DNA from: Leptobrachium leishanense
Taxonomy: Eukaryota; Chordata; Amphibia; Anura; Megophryidae
Length of the DNA: 64,000 nt
NCBI GenBank assembly: GCA_009667805.1
Contig: CM019063.1
Location: 62,147,506 to 62,211,505 of the forward strand
Direction: 5' to 3'
Shown in pieces: positions 35,731 through 48,045 of this stretch (within the stretch, counting starts at the first letter, position 1; each line of letters opens with the position of its first letter). Position numbers and translations under genes: made by a program. Under the pieces are notes generated by a model. The model had not been told where the DNA came from, did not search any database, and worked only from the letters and a program-made list of their open reading frames with translations.

Positions 35731-35989
35731 AATTTATTTAAATTTTGATTATTGTAATAATCTTTTGGATTACAGTTGCAAGAAAAAGTATGTGAACCCT
35801 TTGGGATTACGTGGAGTTTTACATGAATTGATCATAAAATGTGCTCTGATCTTCATCTAAGTCACAACAATTTGAAAATCACAGTCTGCTTAAAATAATA
35901 CAACACAAACATATGTTTTCATGTTTTTATTGAACAGAACATGTAAACATTCACAGTGCAGGGTGGAAAAAGTATGTGAACCTTTGGAC

Positions 35990-37232
<1,243 letters not shown>

Positions 37233-37521
37233 TAATATCACACTGATTGGACTCAAGGTTGGCTCACTCCTGGCGCCAATTAGCTCTTGGAGAAGTCATT
37301 AGGCTAGGGGTTCACATACTTTTTCCACCCTGCACTGTGAATGTTTACATGTTCTGTTCAATAAACACATGAAAACATATAATGTTTGTGTTGTATTATT
37401 TTAAGCAGACTGTGTTTTTCAAATTGTTGTGACTTAGATGAAGATCAGAGCACATTTTATGACCAATTCATGCAAAACTCCACATAATCCCAAAGGGTTC
37501 ACATACTTTTTCTTGCCACTG

Positions 37522-37985
37522 TATGTATATTTTTTTGGGCCCTGCACCATTTTCCTGATTTTGGTTTGCATTCTTTATATTTTGGAAGGAGTTGCTGGTA
37601 CTTTGTTTATACTAATATCTACACAGTACATTGAATACAAAGTAAAATGTTTCATGTACAAAATGGTATATGGAGTGTTGCATTGTTTTAGGATGATGTG
37701 TAAGGGAGTTATTTTTTTCTTCGGTTGGGTAAAAATAAGTTGGTGTTTTTAAGTTTTTTTGCATCTTAACTTGAATAGGTTCCCAAGAGGATTATAAGCA
37801 TGGCACTTCAATTAGTGGTGAGTAAAGTGTCCCTTTAACTAATGATTATTAGTTTATTATTATTAGTGTTTATGGACCTTATGAAAGGGCAGTCATATCG
37901 TTTCACCACCATTAAGTGAATAAATAAAATCCAGTAATTTATTTATCTGATAGTGATTACAGAGATACAGAGAAAAAAATTTAAA
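37522..37985. other. nothing recognised
   Basis: AT-rich sequence between the Tc1 and a minisatellite. No recognised element or coding frame. Confidence 0.4.
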
Positions 37986-37989
37986 ACCT

Positions 37990-39150
37990 CTTAAAGGTGC
38001 TAAAAGATGGGAGGGAACAGGACATGGGCCATGTAACCTGGTGGGGGGAGCAGGAAATGGGCCATGTAACCTGGTGGGAGGGAGCAGGAAATGGGCCATG
38101 TAACCTTGTGGGAGGGAGCAGGAAATGGGCCATGTAAGCTGGTGGGAGGGAGCAGAAAATAGGCCATGTAACCTGGTGGGAGGGAGCGGGAAATGGGCCA
38201 TGTAACTTGGTGGCAGGAGAAATGGGTCATGTAACTTAGTGGGAGGGAGCGGAAAATGGGCCATGTAACCTGGTGAGAGGGAGGGGGAAATGGGCCATGT
38301 AACCTGGTGAGAGGGAGTGGGAAATGGGCCATGCAAACTGGTGGGATGGACAGGGAATGCTGGGCAATGCAAACTGGTTGGCGGAAGGGAGAATGGGCCT
38401 TGCAAACTGGTGAGAATGGGGATGGGCTATCCAAACTGGTTGGAGGGAGGCAGGACTGAACTGGGACAAAAAGAATTGGCCCTGGAATCCATCCTGACCG
38501 GCCCACTTTAATTGTGCAAACACACACAAAAATAGTATATAAACCATGTCTTAAGATGAGGCAGATGCGCAGTGGGTTTCACCAGCAAGTTGTCCGCAAT
38601 ATGAGACTGCATCTGTTTTACAGTCAGAGAGGAAGCGGTGAACCAGCATTCACACCAGTCCACTGAGCCATCGGCCGACCGGTAATCTCCCTGTAGTCCC
38701 AATGGCCAGTAAATGCCTGGAGGGAGAAAGAAATGGGTCTTGCAAACTGGTGGGAAGTAGGAGGAAGGAGGAAATGGACCATGCAAGCTGGTGGGTAGGA
38801 GGGGGAATGGGCTGTGCTGACGGGTGGGAGAAAGGAGGAAATGGGCCATACAAACTGGTTGGAAGGGGAAGATGATCCATGCAAATTGGTTGGAAGGAAG
38901 GGGAATAGGCCATGCAAACTGGTGAGAAGGAGGGGAATGGGCCACATAAACTGGTAGGAGGGCGTGGGAATGGGCCATGCAAATTGTTGGGTGGGAGGGG
39001 GAATGGGCCAAGAAAACTGGGGGAAGGGAGGGGGTAAGGGCATGCAGATTGTTGGGATGAGAAATGGACCACACATACTAGTAGAAGGAAAGGGAAGGGA
39101 CATGGACCACACAGAATAAAGAAAATCGGGGGAATGGGCCACGCGGAATG
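37990..39150. repeat. 33-34-bp minisatellite in two blocks
   Basis: Units contain GAAATGGGCCATGTAACCTG and GTGGGAGGGAGCAG (37990-38430), and a related GAATGGGCCATGCAAACTGG form (38720-39150). A 290-bp single-copy piece separates them. That piece holds CTGAACTGGGACAAAAAGAA and GGCCCTGGAATCC, loosely like the ends of the hAT at 31790. The block may therefore be the inside of another decayed hAT. Confidence 0.85.
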
Positions 39151-39629
39151 GAGAGAAACAGGGTATTAAGGCAGGAGCAGAGGGCAGGGCTCGGTTCCTG
39201 CAGGAACGCCCGGGAATGGCGTTCCCGCACTTCTCCCACAGCGGGAATGCTGTGGGAATGCAGGTTCCCGCTGTGGCTCGAGCCCAGTGGCATAGCGAGG
39301 GGGGGCACGTGCCCTGCCGCTTCGCATGGGTTCCACCAGCCAGCCGCGAGATCGCGGCAGGCTGGTGGACCACACGTGAGCGGCACAGGGGCGGATCCAG
39401 TGGGCGTGTTCTTCTCCTCCCCCCATGCGGCGAGCGGCCCCTGGCATGATGCAGCTTGGCTGCTTGCCTGGGATGGGAGGACCCTCCCACCTGCCAGCAC
39501 GCATTCTCGCGAGAAGGCAGCTGATCAGGTGGTTCCTGGCGAGCGGCCTAGCTGCATCGTGTCAGCGGCCGTCTGGCTTGTGGGGAGAGGAGAAGATCGC
39601 CCCCAGCAAAGGAGGAGGTAAGAGCTGGG

Positions 39630-39960
39630 GGGCAAATATATTCATGAGAGCTGGGACAGATCTACCCATGAGAGCTAGGGAGCAAATATACCCATGAGAG
39701 CTGGGGCAAATATACCCATGAGAGCTGGGGGGCAAATATACCCATGAGAGCTAGGGGGCAAATATACCCATGAGAGCTGGGGGGCAAACATACCCATGAG
39801 AGCTGGTGGGCCAATATACCCATGAGAGCTGGGGGCAAATATACCCATGAGAGCTGGGGGGCAAATATACCCATGAGAGCTGGGGCAGATATACCCATGA
39901 GAGCTGGGGGGCAAATATATCCTTGTGAGCTGGGGGCAAATATACCTACGTGAGCTGGGG
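39630..39960. repeat. 26-bp minisatellite
   Basis: About 12 copies of GAGCTGGGGGGCAAATATAC plus CCATGA with small length changes. Confidence 0.9.
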
Positions 39961-39976
39961 CAAATATATCCATATA

Positions 39977-40290
39977 ACCAGTGCTGGGTATATTATTCTG
40001 GGGGCTCAGTGCTGGTATATTATTCTTGGGGCTCAGTGCTGTGTATATTATTCTGGGGGTCCAGTGCTGTGTATATTATTTTGGGGGCTCAGTGCTGTGT
40101 ATATTATTCTGGGGGCTCAGTGCTGTGTATATTATTCTGGGGTCTCAGTGCTGTTCATATTATTCTGGGGGCTCAGTGCTGTGTATATTATTCTGGGGCT
40201 CGGTGCTGTGTATATTATTCTTGGGGTCCAGTGCTGGGTATATTATTCTGAGGGGTCCAGTGCTTGGTATATAATTCTGGGGGGTCTGTG
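39977..40290. repeat. 28-bp minisatellite, copy 1
   Basis: About 11 copies of TATTATTCTGGGGGCTCAGT plus GCTGTGTA. The same unit recurs at 61040-61320. Confidence 0.92.
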
Positions 40291-40299
40291 CCTGGATGG

Positions 40300-40331
<32 letters not shown>

Positions 40332-40332
40332 G

Positions 40333-40368
<36 letters not shown>

Positions 40369-40445
40369 ACATGTTAGACCAGTTGCCAAAATCCCGAGTA
40401 TACCTGTACGTAGTGATATCTTTCACTGATCAGTATAGTTTCCAG

Positions 40446-40490
40446 ACCTGAAGAGGAGAGGTTACACTCTTGAAAGCTTGTCTTTAAAAT
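40446..40490 (+). ncRNA. hammerhead-like motif in the composite repeat
   Basis: ACCTGAAGAGGAGAGG, TTACACTCTT, GAAAGCTTGTC: core-like CTGAAGA, a stem AAGAG/CTCTT, then GAAA. In the sister copy (61430-61460) the CTGAAGA part is deleted. This suggests a retroelement end; catalysis is uncertain. Confidence 0.35.
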
Positions 40491-40754
40491 TTAAGGTTAA
40501 CCCAATAAAAATGGTATCACCACGTACTGCTATACTCGTGAGATATATATATTTTCTTCAGGTAATAGGGGTTGCAGAATTCTTGGGTGAGTTCCCTCAC
40601 TTTTTTTCCCAGGACTTGACCCCTGGCAGAGGGGGAAGAAGAAATTGTGCAGGTACTCAGAAAAGGAAGGGGAAGAATGGGGTCATGGTTGTAAAAGAGT
40701 AATGGAAGGAATAGGGTCACACAATGTCCGGGTGTTTCACATGATTTTCACTAA

Positions 40755-41657
40755 CAGGGTTATTCAAAGAGATCCAAATTTTGGCCAAAATGTAACCGAA
40801 CAGTGAAATTCAGTGTACGGTTACCAGTTTCCTGGCCATTCGGCTATTCAGAGAGCAGGCAGTTCACCAAATCCTGGCGAATTGCCTGCACATACGGTGC
40901 CTGTTCGTTGCCTGTTCGAGGGCAGTGAATCCCCATAGTGAAGCAATGCTTCGTCTATTCAGAGAACACAAACCAGCAGGGAAAAGTTGCCGAAATGCCC
41001 TGCCATTCGGTGGCTTCATTCGACAGGTTTATTCAGGAGAATCCCATAGGCTTCAATGTTAAAAATATTCCCGTTTTTTAATTCAATATCTAAAAACGTT
41101 GATTATTTTATTCTGCAGTAAAAATCTCTATTTATAGATTTTATAGAATCTTTTAGGTATTTTTCAGCAAATTTTTTTTCAGTTTTTTTTAAATCATTTT
41201 TTCTTTTTTCAGTAACAGACCTTTTTATTATCATTCATTGGATCTTATATGTAAATTTCAGACATTTTCGTTCTGTAGTTTCTTTGTAAACAGTGTTTCC
41301 CTTTTCAAACACTCAAGCATACGACGTACAGTTTTTTTTTTTCACTTCATTAGTCTGCGGTGTCAGCTTTTTCCGGCGGCTGCTCTGTGCTGTGATCGAC
41401 GGCTGCTCGGGTTTCTCCGGCGTGTTCGGCGGGGTTAATCCAGGTGTTTTTGCGGGCTTCGGTGTGCGTTCGCCGGGTTTTGCGGTGACTGTTCGTCGGG
41501 TTTGCAGCGGCTTTTCCCTACAGTACGACGGCCCTGTAGTGCTTGCTGAATACACCGCAGGGTGGCAGAAATGGGATCGCCGAATCCAAGCCAAATTGAA
41601 GAGAACGAAAAGTCACCGAACATGCAGTGACTTTTCGATTCTCTTTGAATAACCCTG
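40755..41657. mobile_element. foldback element, complete
   Basis: Ends CAGGGTTATTCAAAGAGATC and GATTCTCTTTGAATAACCCTG, flanked by TAA (40752-40754, 41658-41660). 903 bp, uninterrupted, non-coding. A clean reference copy for this family. Confidence 0.85.
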
Positions 41658-42021
41658 TAAATCTTTCCTGTCAACTAACACATCGCTTGTTTTAGCCGCC
41701 CTGATCGACTGCCGGCTAGGCAGTTGGTAATCTGGATAATGGGTAAATGTCCACATAAGTAGGTTGTGGCAATAACAGTGACATGAGAAGACACCAAGCT
41801 GGAAAGGGAGAGAATGGCAGCATTGGGAAAGCCAACGGTTTCTGCTTCGCTCTACAATAAGTATTGATGAATTCCGCTAACAAAATTACAACTAAACGTA
41901 GGAACGAGTGTCGAGGGCCCCGCTCACACGAACTTACTGCTGTTGGCATTGAAGTCTGCACTGAGCTCCAACTAAGTCGAAGTTATCCAGCAGGTCTTCC
42001 TCTAATACCGGGGGTAAACAA

Positions 42022-42110
42022 TCTTGGCCCTCCAGTTGTTTTGGAACTACATTTCCCATGAGGCTCAGAAAATCGAATGACTTCCTGAACATGATGGGAG
42101 ATGTATGTAG
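42022..42110. mobile_element. hAT foldback MITE, left part, split by the large hAT
   Basis: CAGTTGTTTTGGAACTACAT and CATGATGGGAGATGTATGTAG before the hAT, and TTCAAAAACATCATGAGGGC after it (from 48427), give the usual foldback seen at 15633 once the 6.3-kb element is removed. Sequence 41661-42021 shows nothing recognised. Confidence 0.55.
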
Positions 42111-42639
42111 TAGGGATGAGCCGAACACCCCCGAGTTTGGTTCGTATTCGAACCCGAACTTTCCAAATGTTCGAATCCGAACTCGAACTCAATACAAGTC
42201 AATGGGCCTGAAAATTCGGTTTTTAGAGTGCCCTCCAAGAGGGCATATATATGCTAGATATTTGCCATAAAAGGTGTATGGGGGTCCGGGTAGTGCCCTG
42301 GGGGACAGGAAACAAGGACAAAAAGTAAAAAAAAAAGTTTTTAAAGGGACAGTGAGTTTTCCATGAAATAAGGGTTAAAAATAAAAATGAAAAATTCCTT
42401 CAAATATCGTGCCTAGGAGGTCCCCATAACCTGCCCGTGAAGTGGCGGATTTCTAGGATGTATAGAAACACTTAAAAACAAAAAAAATAAGTTTCAAATG
42501 ACGGTAAATGCTTTTCCTATAATCTATCCATAAACAACTGCTTGGGGCGGCAGTCTGTATGAAAAGAGGAGACATTTTCGGACACGTAGAAAAAGTTTAG
42601 TGATTTTTTTGGCTAAATTATTGTGAAACTTATGCAGGC

Positions 42640-43530
42640 TTTGGATGAAAGTAACAATAGGTGCTTTAAAATTGGTCCTTTAGCGTCGGCAACAGTGCCG
42701 TCACACAGTAACCCCTCTGAGGATATGAATCTGATACAGGCGTCAGTGGCAGTGCACCCAAATATTGTGCTTTTGGTGCCAGGCCTGCAAGTACTATCAT
42801 ACAGTAACCCCTCTGTAGTATTGTGGAAGAATGCAGGGGTCGACCTTGCGGTCCTATATTAAAAAGATATGCATCTGGTAAAGGCGTTAGTGCACCCAGA
42901 TATTGTGCTTTTGGTGCCAGGCCAGCAAGTGCATTCATACAGTAACCCCTCTGTAGTATTGTGGAAGAATGCAGGGGTGGACCATGTGGTCCTATATTAA
43001 AAAGATATGAAACTGGTAATGGGCGTCAGTGCACCCAGATATTGTGCTTTTGGTGCCAGACTGCCAGGCCAGCAAGTGCATTCATACAGTAACCCCTCTG
43101 TGGTATTGTGGAAGAATGCAGTGGTGGACCATGTGGTCCTATATTAAAAAGATATGAATCTGGTAAAGGCATCAGTGCACCCAGATATTGTGCTTTTGGT
43201 GCCAGGCCAGCAAGTGCATTCATACAGTAACCCCTCTGTGGTATTGTGGAAGAGTGCAGGGTTGGACCCTGTGGTTCAAAAAATTAAAATGATATAAATC
43301 TGGCACAGGCGTCAGTGCAGCCAAATATTGTGCCTTTCATGGCAGCAAGTGCATTCACCCAGTAACCCTTTTGTGGTATTGTGGAAGAGTGCATGGTTGG
43401 ACCCTGCGGTTCAAAAAATTAAAATGATATAAATCTGGCACAGGCATCGGTGCAGCCAAATATTGTGCCTTTCATGGCAGCAAGTGCCTTCACACCGTAA
43501 CCCTTTTGTGGTATTGTGGAAGAGTTCATG
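42640..43530. repeat. subterminal tandem repeat of the hAT (about 138 bp)
   Basis: About six units containing AAAAAGATATGAATCTGGTA, ATATTGTGCTTTTGGTGCCA and ACAGTAACCCCTCTGTAGTA. Spacing is 138-147 bp in the best copies. It lies between the left end and the transposase C-terminus. Confidence 0.85.
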
Positions 43531-43565
43531 CTGGAGGTTTTGTGAATGCAGAAGACATCCCCGAT

Positions 43566-43865
43566 CTATTCCGTTACGTCAGCATCAGGGGATTGATAAC
43601 TGCTGATCCAGGACTGATTCATTTTTATAAATGTCAGCCGGTCTACAGGGTCGGTGGACAGACGCACTCTTTTGTCTGTGACAAAACCTCCAGTGGCACC
43701 GAATGTCCTTTCAGAAAGCACGCTGGATGAAGGGCAACCTAGTAGCTGCATAGCATATTGGCTAAGTTCTGGCCAGTGATCCAATCTCAACACCCAGTAA
43801 GCCAGTGGATCATCTGCTGGAAAGGTATCCAGGTCTGCCCTTGCCCCTAGGTAGTCCTGCACCAT
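43566..43865 (-). CDS. hAT transposase, C-terminal dimerisation domain
   Basis: About 99 codons: DPLAYWVLRLDHWPELSQYA, QLLGCPSSSVLSERTFGATG, then VDRLTFIKMNQSW. This is the hAT C-terminal dimerisation region, with the conserved W-x-x-x-x-x-x-P-x-L, S-S-x-x-S-E-R-x-F pattern, the end of the protein in this family. It is out of frame with the middle part, so either a second intron or a frameshift separates them. I could not find a clean GT/AG pair here. Confidence 0.85.
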   Translation of the reverse strand: MVQDYLGARADLDTFPADDPLAYWVLRLDHWPELSQYAMQLLGCPSSSVLSERTFGATGGFVTDKRVRLSTDPVDRLTFIKMNQSWISSYQSPDADVTE

Positions 43866-44053
43866 ATGGTGAAGAGGCTGGCAATGGGTGCCTACATTTG
43901 ACGTCCCTGGGCGTCATGGACTAAAAAAATTTAAAAATGCATCAGTCAAGCGCCCTGGCCTTCACCACTATTCCTCTGATCATCCACAGCCTCAGAAGCA
44001 CATGTGTCATCACTTGGTAACCTACCAGTGCCTGGAAAGGTGTTACACAAGTG

Positions 44054-45163
44054 TCACTTTAGAGCGTCCTCAAGTTTTTTCATCCTGTGCTCCCTCTGTG
44101 TGGGCAGGATGAGCTCTGCAACTTTACCCTTGTATCGTGGATCAAGAAGGGTTGCCAACCAGTAATGATCCCTCTCCTTGATAGCACGAATCCTGGGGTC
44201 CTTTAGCAGGCTTTGCATTATAAGGGAGCCCATGTAGCGTAGGTTGGAGGTGGCATTAGCTTCCGAGTCTTCCTGGTCAATGAGGATGACCCCATCGTGC
44301 ACTTCCTTCTCCCAGCCACGCACTAGCCCTTGTGTTTCTGGCACACAACCTTCCCTTGAGGAATCCCCACCTTCAATGCCCCCACTACTTAAATATTCCT
44401 CTTCCTCCTCCTCATCCTCATCCTCCTCCTGTCTGATCTGAGTAGGACCCGCTGGAATGCTGTCTGCGGAAAGACTGGGGCCTTCAGAGCTAGGGAAGGC
44501 ATCCTCTTCCTCCCGCTGCTCTGCCTCTAGAGCCACATCTATAATTCCCCGCAGAGTGTGCTCCAGCAGGAACACTAACTGAATTGTGTCACTGATACAT
44601 GCACTGTCCCTGCTCACCATCCTCGTTGCCTCCTCAAATGGTGACAGTACAGTGCATGCATCCTTGATCATCAGCCACTGAGGGGGGGGGAAACCAAGTT
44701 GACCTGAACCTGTCCTTGTGCCATACTCACACAGGTACTCGTTGATGGCCCTCTGCTGCTTGTGCAGACGCTGCAGCATTGCTAATGTCGAGTTCCACCT
44801 GGTGGGCATGTCACAGATCAGGCGGTTTGTGGGAAGGTGGAATTCTCTTTGAATTTCTGCCAGGCGAACACTTGCTGGGAATGACCATCTGAAGTGGCTG
44901 CAGACTTTTCTGGCCTGGCTGAGAAGCTCTGGCAGCCCTGGGTACTTGGTTAGGAAACGCTGTACCACTAGATTTAGGACGTGTGCTAGGCATTGTACAT
45001 GCATCAATTTACCCTGGCATAGGGCGGAGAGAAGGTTGCTGCCATTATCACAGACGATCATTCCCAGCTGAAGCTGGCGTGATGTTAACCATCTCTGCAC
45101 CTGGCCCTGCAGAGCTGACAGAATTTCTGGCCCGGTGTGGCTCTGTCCCCTAAACAAACCAGC
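44054..45163 (-). CDS. hAT transposase, middle part
   Basis: In frame with the preceding part but after its TGA. It begins right after a splice-acceptor-like TTTGTTTAG at about 45150. Contains GQSHTGPEILSALQ, LGMIVCDNGSNLLSAL (second catalytic Asp), MHVQCLAHVLNLVVQRFL (conserved C-X2-H helix), ICDMPTRWNSTLAMLQRL (the RW motif of hATs), LSPFEEATRMVSRDS, an acidic insert (DEDEEEEEEY), and DHYWLATLLDPRYKGKVAEL. These are the standard hAT blocks in the right order. It ends at TGA after KKLEDALK. The C-terminal dimerisation block follows in another frame about 190 bp later. Confidence 0.88.
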   Translation of the reverse strand, partial: AGLFRGQSHTGPEILSALQGQVQRWLTSRQLQLGMIVCDNGSNLLSALCQGKLMHVQCLAHVLNLVVQRFLTKYPGLPELLSQARKVCSHFRWSFPASVRLAEIQREFHLPTNRLICDMPTRWNSTLAMLQRLHKQQRAINEYLCEYGTRTGSGQLGFPPPQWLMIKDACTVLSPFEEATRMVSRDSACISDTIQLVFLLEHTLRGIIDVALEAEQREEEDAFPSSEGPSLSADSIPAGPTQIRQEEDEDEEEEEEYLSSGGIEGGDSSREGCVPETQGLVRGWEKEVHDGVILIDQEDSEANATSNLRYMGSLIMQSLLKDPRIRAIKERDHYWLATLLDPRYKGKVAELILPTQREHRMKKLEDALK

Positions 45164-46822
45164 TCAAGCACAGTATGGCTTCTTTTTGCTTGAGCCATTG
45201 CGTAGACCCTGTTTAACTGCCACTTCGCCAGAGACAGAGAAGGAGGAGGAGGAGGGAGAGGGAGAGGTGGTGGTGGTGGAGCAGACAGACCTCATACAAG
45301 CAGCTTTCTGGAGGTGTGGTGGATGAACAAGCTCCAGCACAGAGCCCCGTCTTGGATCCCTCCCAGCTGCAATCAGAGTTACCCAGTGTGCCGTTAAGGA
45401 AATGTAACGGCCCTGTCCATGCTTGCTGGTCCACGTGTCTAAAGTCACATGCACCTTGCTGCTGACTGCCTTTCCCAATGACTCGATAACATTGTCTTCC
45501 ACGTGCTGGTATAGTGCTGGAATGACCTTGCGTGAAAAGTAATGGCGTTTTGGAACCTGCCACTGTGGTACAGCACATTCAGCAAATTCACGGAAGGGAG
45601 CTGAGTCCACCAGCTGGAAAGGCAGCAGCTGCAATGCGAGTAATTTTGCTAAGCTGGCATTTAGGCGCTGTGCTTGGGGATGGTTGGGACTATATTTTTT
45701 CTTACACTGCAGCAGCTGCGGCAACGTAATCTGACTGCGTAAATCTTCAGCTGATGGGATGCTGTCACATTGTGAGGAAGGACCTGGTACATCCATTACT
45801 GTAGCATCATCCCTGTCAGTGGAGGTTGTAGGCAATGACATGGCAGGACATACAGTGGGGGTAGAGACAGATGAGGAGGAGGAGGACCTACGCAAACTTT
45901 TGCGCCAACGGGATGTGTGGCAGGAGGTCATATGTCGCCTCAAGCATGTGGTACCCAAGTGTCCGGTGTCTTTCCCACGCTTAAGCCTCATCTGACATAG
46001 ATTACAAATAGCAACGGTGGGGTCTGCTGCACATTTCTTAAAGAACTCCCAGCAGACAGCAAAGTTCCTGCGTGTGTGCTTTGAGACAACAGCGCTCTGC
46101 ACCGGAGCAGCTCTGATATCTGATGCCTTGGACTGGCTAGTGCTACGGTTGGTCATAGAGGATGTTGTGCCTCGTGTTTGCTGTGCCTCCTCCTCCCCCT
46201 CCTCCTCACTTGATTCCTCTGTTCGATCTGGCACCCAGGTAGAGTCAGTGACCTCATCATCAATGTCATCTTCACCCCCTATCTCCTCGTCACTGGAGCC
46301 AACTTGGCAGTATGCTGCAGCTGCTGGGGCAACATGAGTGCCAGTTATTTGTGTGTCATCACTGGCACCCCCTTCCTCTAGGTTGATTATACTCCCTTCC
46401 TCAACCTCAGAGATTGAATCAGAGCACTGTACTTGCTGCGCATCCTCAAGCAGCATGTCACTGTCATTGTAGTCAAACAATTCAGCTGACTCCTCCGTGT
46501 GTGATAGCGAGGCTACGGCAGGAGTAGCTGTGGACATGGAGGCTGCATTAGATGCTTTGGCAGCTGAGGTGGACTGTAAAGCACTACAAGCCTGGCTGGC
46601 AGAGGACTCGGAGGATGAGGATGGCCTGGTTAGCCAATCCACCAAATCCTCTGTATTTTGCTGCTGCTTAAGAAGACGGCCAGCACCAGTTAGAAAGGAC
46701 AAGCGGGCCCCTGCAGAGGATAGACCACGTCCACCATGACCAGAGGCACAGCCTCCCGACACAGGGGCTGCTTGCCCTCTTATCTGGGAGCGTCTGCCTG
46801 TCCTTTTTGTTCTTTCAGACAT
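45164..46822 (-). CDS. hAT transposase, N-terminal and first catalytic part
   Basis: 552 codons from ATG 46822 to TGA 45164-45166. The acidic, low-complexity N-terminal region is about 250 residues long. A BED-type zinc finger follows at roughly residues 255-310 (FAVCWEFFKKCA, CNLCQMRLKRG, LRRHMTSCH: Cys-X2-Cys and His pair). Then comes the RNase H-like start with the first catalytic Asp in SKVHVTLDTWTSKHGQGRY. After HPPHLQKAACMR the protein turns into a Ser/Thr-rich stretch unlike a transposase and stops. The next 44054-45163 stretch continues the same frame with good transposase sequence. The tail here reads better as an unspliced intron (see findings) than as true coding sequence. Closest in style to ZBED/Ac-type hAT transposases. 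Confidence 0.85.
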   Translation of the reverse strand: MSERTKRTGRRSQIRGQAAPVSGGCASGHGGRGLSSAGARLSFLTGAGRLLKQQQNTEDLVDWLTRPSSSSESSASQACSALQSTSAAKASNAASMSTATPAVASLSHTEESAELFDYNDSDMLLEDAQQVQCSDSISEVEEGSIINLEEGGASDDTQITGTHVAPAAAAYCQVGSSDEEIGGEDDIDDEVTDSTWVPDRTEESSEEEGEEEAQQTRGTTSSMTNRSTSQSKASDIRAAPVQSAVVSKHTRRNFAVCWEFFKKCAADPTVAICNLCQMRLKRGKDTGHLGTTCLRRHMTSCHTSRWRKSLRRSSSSSSVSTPTVCPAMSLPTTSTDRDDATVMDVPGPSSQCDSIPSAEDLRSQITLPQLLQCKKKYSPNHPQAQRLNASLAKLLALQLLPFQLVDSAPFREFAECAVPQWQVPKRHYFSRKVIPALYQHVEDNVIESLGKAVSSKVHVTLDTWTSKHGQGRYISLTAHWVTLIAAGRDPRRGSVLELVHPPHLQKAACMRSVCSTTTTSPSPSSSSFSVSGEVAVKQGLRNGSSKKKPYCA

Positions 46823-46935
46823 GGTGAGTGATATATAGATTAAATATATACAGAACTCTGATTCAACTCTGGTATAAAGATTAAAGATTTCCAGAACTCT
46901 GGTATAACTCAGTGAGACACCCTGATAGCTGGCAG

Positions 46936-47484
46936 TAGGGATGTGCGTTTCGGGTTTCGGAATTTCGGAATTTTCACGAAATTTCCCGATTCGTGTTTTC
47001 GGATGCGGCCGAATTTCCGAAAATTTTAGATCCGAAAATGTCAGATCCGAAACGTTTTCCGAGCCGAAACGAAATATTTTCGGATTTTTCGAATGGACTT
47101 GAAATGTGTCAAACGACGTTCCGAAAAAAACGAAAATTTTCCGAAAACAACATTTTTCCGAAAACGAAAATTTTCAGAAAAAACAAAAAGTCGATACAAA
47201 AACGAGAAAAGTGACACGAAAAATACGAAAAATGGTCGATATTCCGAAAAATGTACAATTCCGAAAAACGAAAATTTCCGAAATCACGAAAAGTCGATAC
47301 ACAAACCGAGCACAGTGACACGAAAATACGAAAAATGGTCGATATTTCGAAAAAAAAATGTACCCGAGAAACGAGCCGAACCGAATCGAAACCGAAATCG
47401 GTTGAAACGAGCCGAATCGAAAAGTTTAAAAATCCGAAAAATCAAACCCAATCGAACCGAAAAAAAAATCGGTGCACAAGCCTA
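46936..47484. mobile_element. hAT MITE (TAGGGATGTGCG family), copy in the large hAT
   Basis: Ends TAGGGATGTGCGTTTCGGGT and ATCGGTGCACAAGCCTA. GCTGGCAG is exactly duplicated (46928-46935, 47485-47492). The body is rich in CGAAA/TTTCG. It sits just upstream of the transposase start. Its family is described further at 53167-57712. Confidence 0.9.
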
Positions 47485-47509
47485 GCTGGCAGCCAGTGAC
47501 AAGACACAG

Positions 47510-48045
47510 ATTACAATTCCCTCCTATAAATCAGTGTGACCCCCTGATGGGTGGCAGTGAGAAGCCACAGATTACAATTCGCATAAATCTGCTAGAAGTA
47601 TGTGGGACCCCCTGATGGGTGGCAGTGAGAAGCCACAGATTACAAATCTCAGAAACCTCCTATAAATCAGTGTGACCCCCTGATGGGTGGTAGTGAGAAG
47701 ACACAGATTACAATTCACATAAATCTGCTAGAAGTATGTGGGACCCCCTGATGGGTGGCAGTGAGAAGCCACAGATTACAAGTCTCAGAAACCTCCTATA
47801 AATCAGTGAGACCACCTGATGGGTGGCAGCCAGTGAGAACACACGGATTATAACAATTCCCAAATATTTTGTAGAAATTAGTGACCCCCAAAATACTTGC
47901 TGGCAGTGACAAGACACAGATCACCTCAATTCCCAAATGTTTTGTAGAAATTTGTGACCCCCAAAATACTTGCTGGCAGTGACAAGACACACATCACCTC
48001 AATTCCCAGATATTTGGTAGAAATGAGACCCCCCCCAGACCCCCC
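47510..48045. repeat. tandem repeat upstream of the hAT transposase
   Basis: Repeated blocks with CCCCCTGATGGGTGGCAGTG, AGAAGCCACAGATTACAA and CCTCCTATAAATCAGTGTGA. Units alternate between two forms. The last copies change to GACCCCCAAAATACTTGCTG. Confidence 0.8.

Larger units (their letters stand above)
39160..40635. repeat. composite repeat, copy 1 (with 26- and 28-bp arrays)
   Basis: Matches 59930-61600 in order: GGCGTTCCCGCACTTCTCCC region, a CCATGAGA-type minisatellite, the 28-bp TATTATTCTGGGGG array, a TA microsatellite, then CAATAAAAATGGTATCACC and CCCAGGACTTGACCCCTG. Near 39289 it contains CAGTGGCATAGCGAGGGGGG, which looks like a separate hAT end. No coding frame. Confidence 0.7.

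Noticed and set aside
37893..39500. Several overlapping 100-288 residue open frames on the minus strand
   Set aside because: They follow the 33-34-bp minisatellite and GC-rich repeat; no domain is visible and frames overlap in all phases.
46993..47485. Lys/Asn-rich open frames in the MITE (also at 55035-55437 and 55998-56595)
   Set aside because: All are translations of the CGAAA-rich MITE body and recur in every copy.
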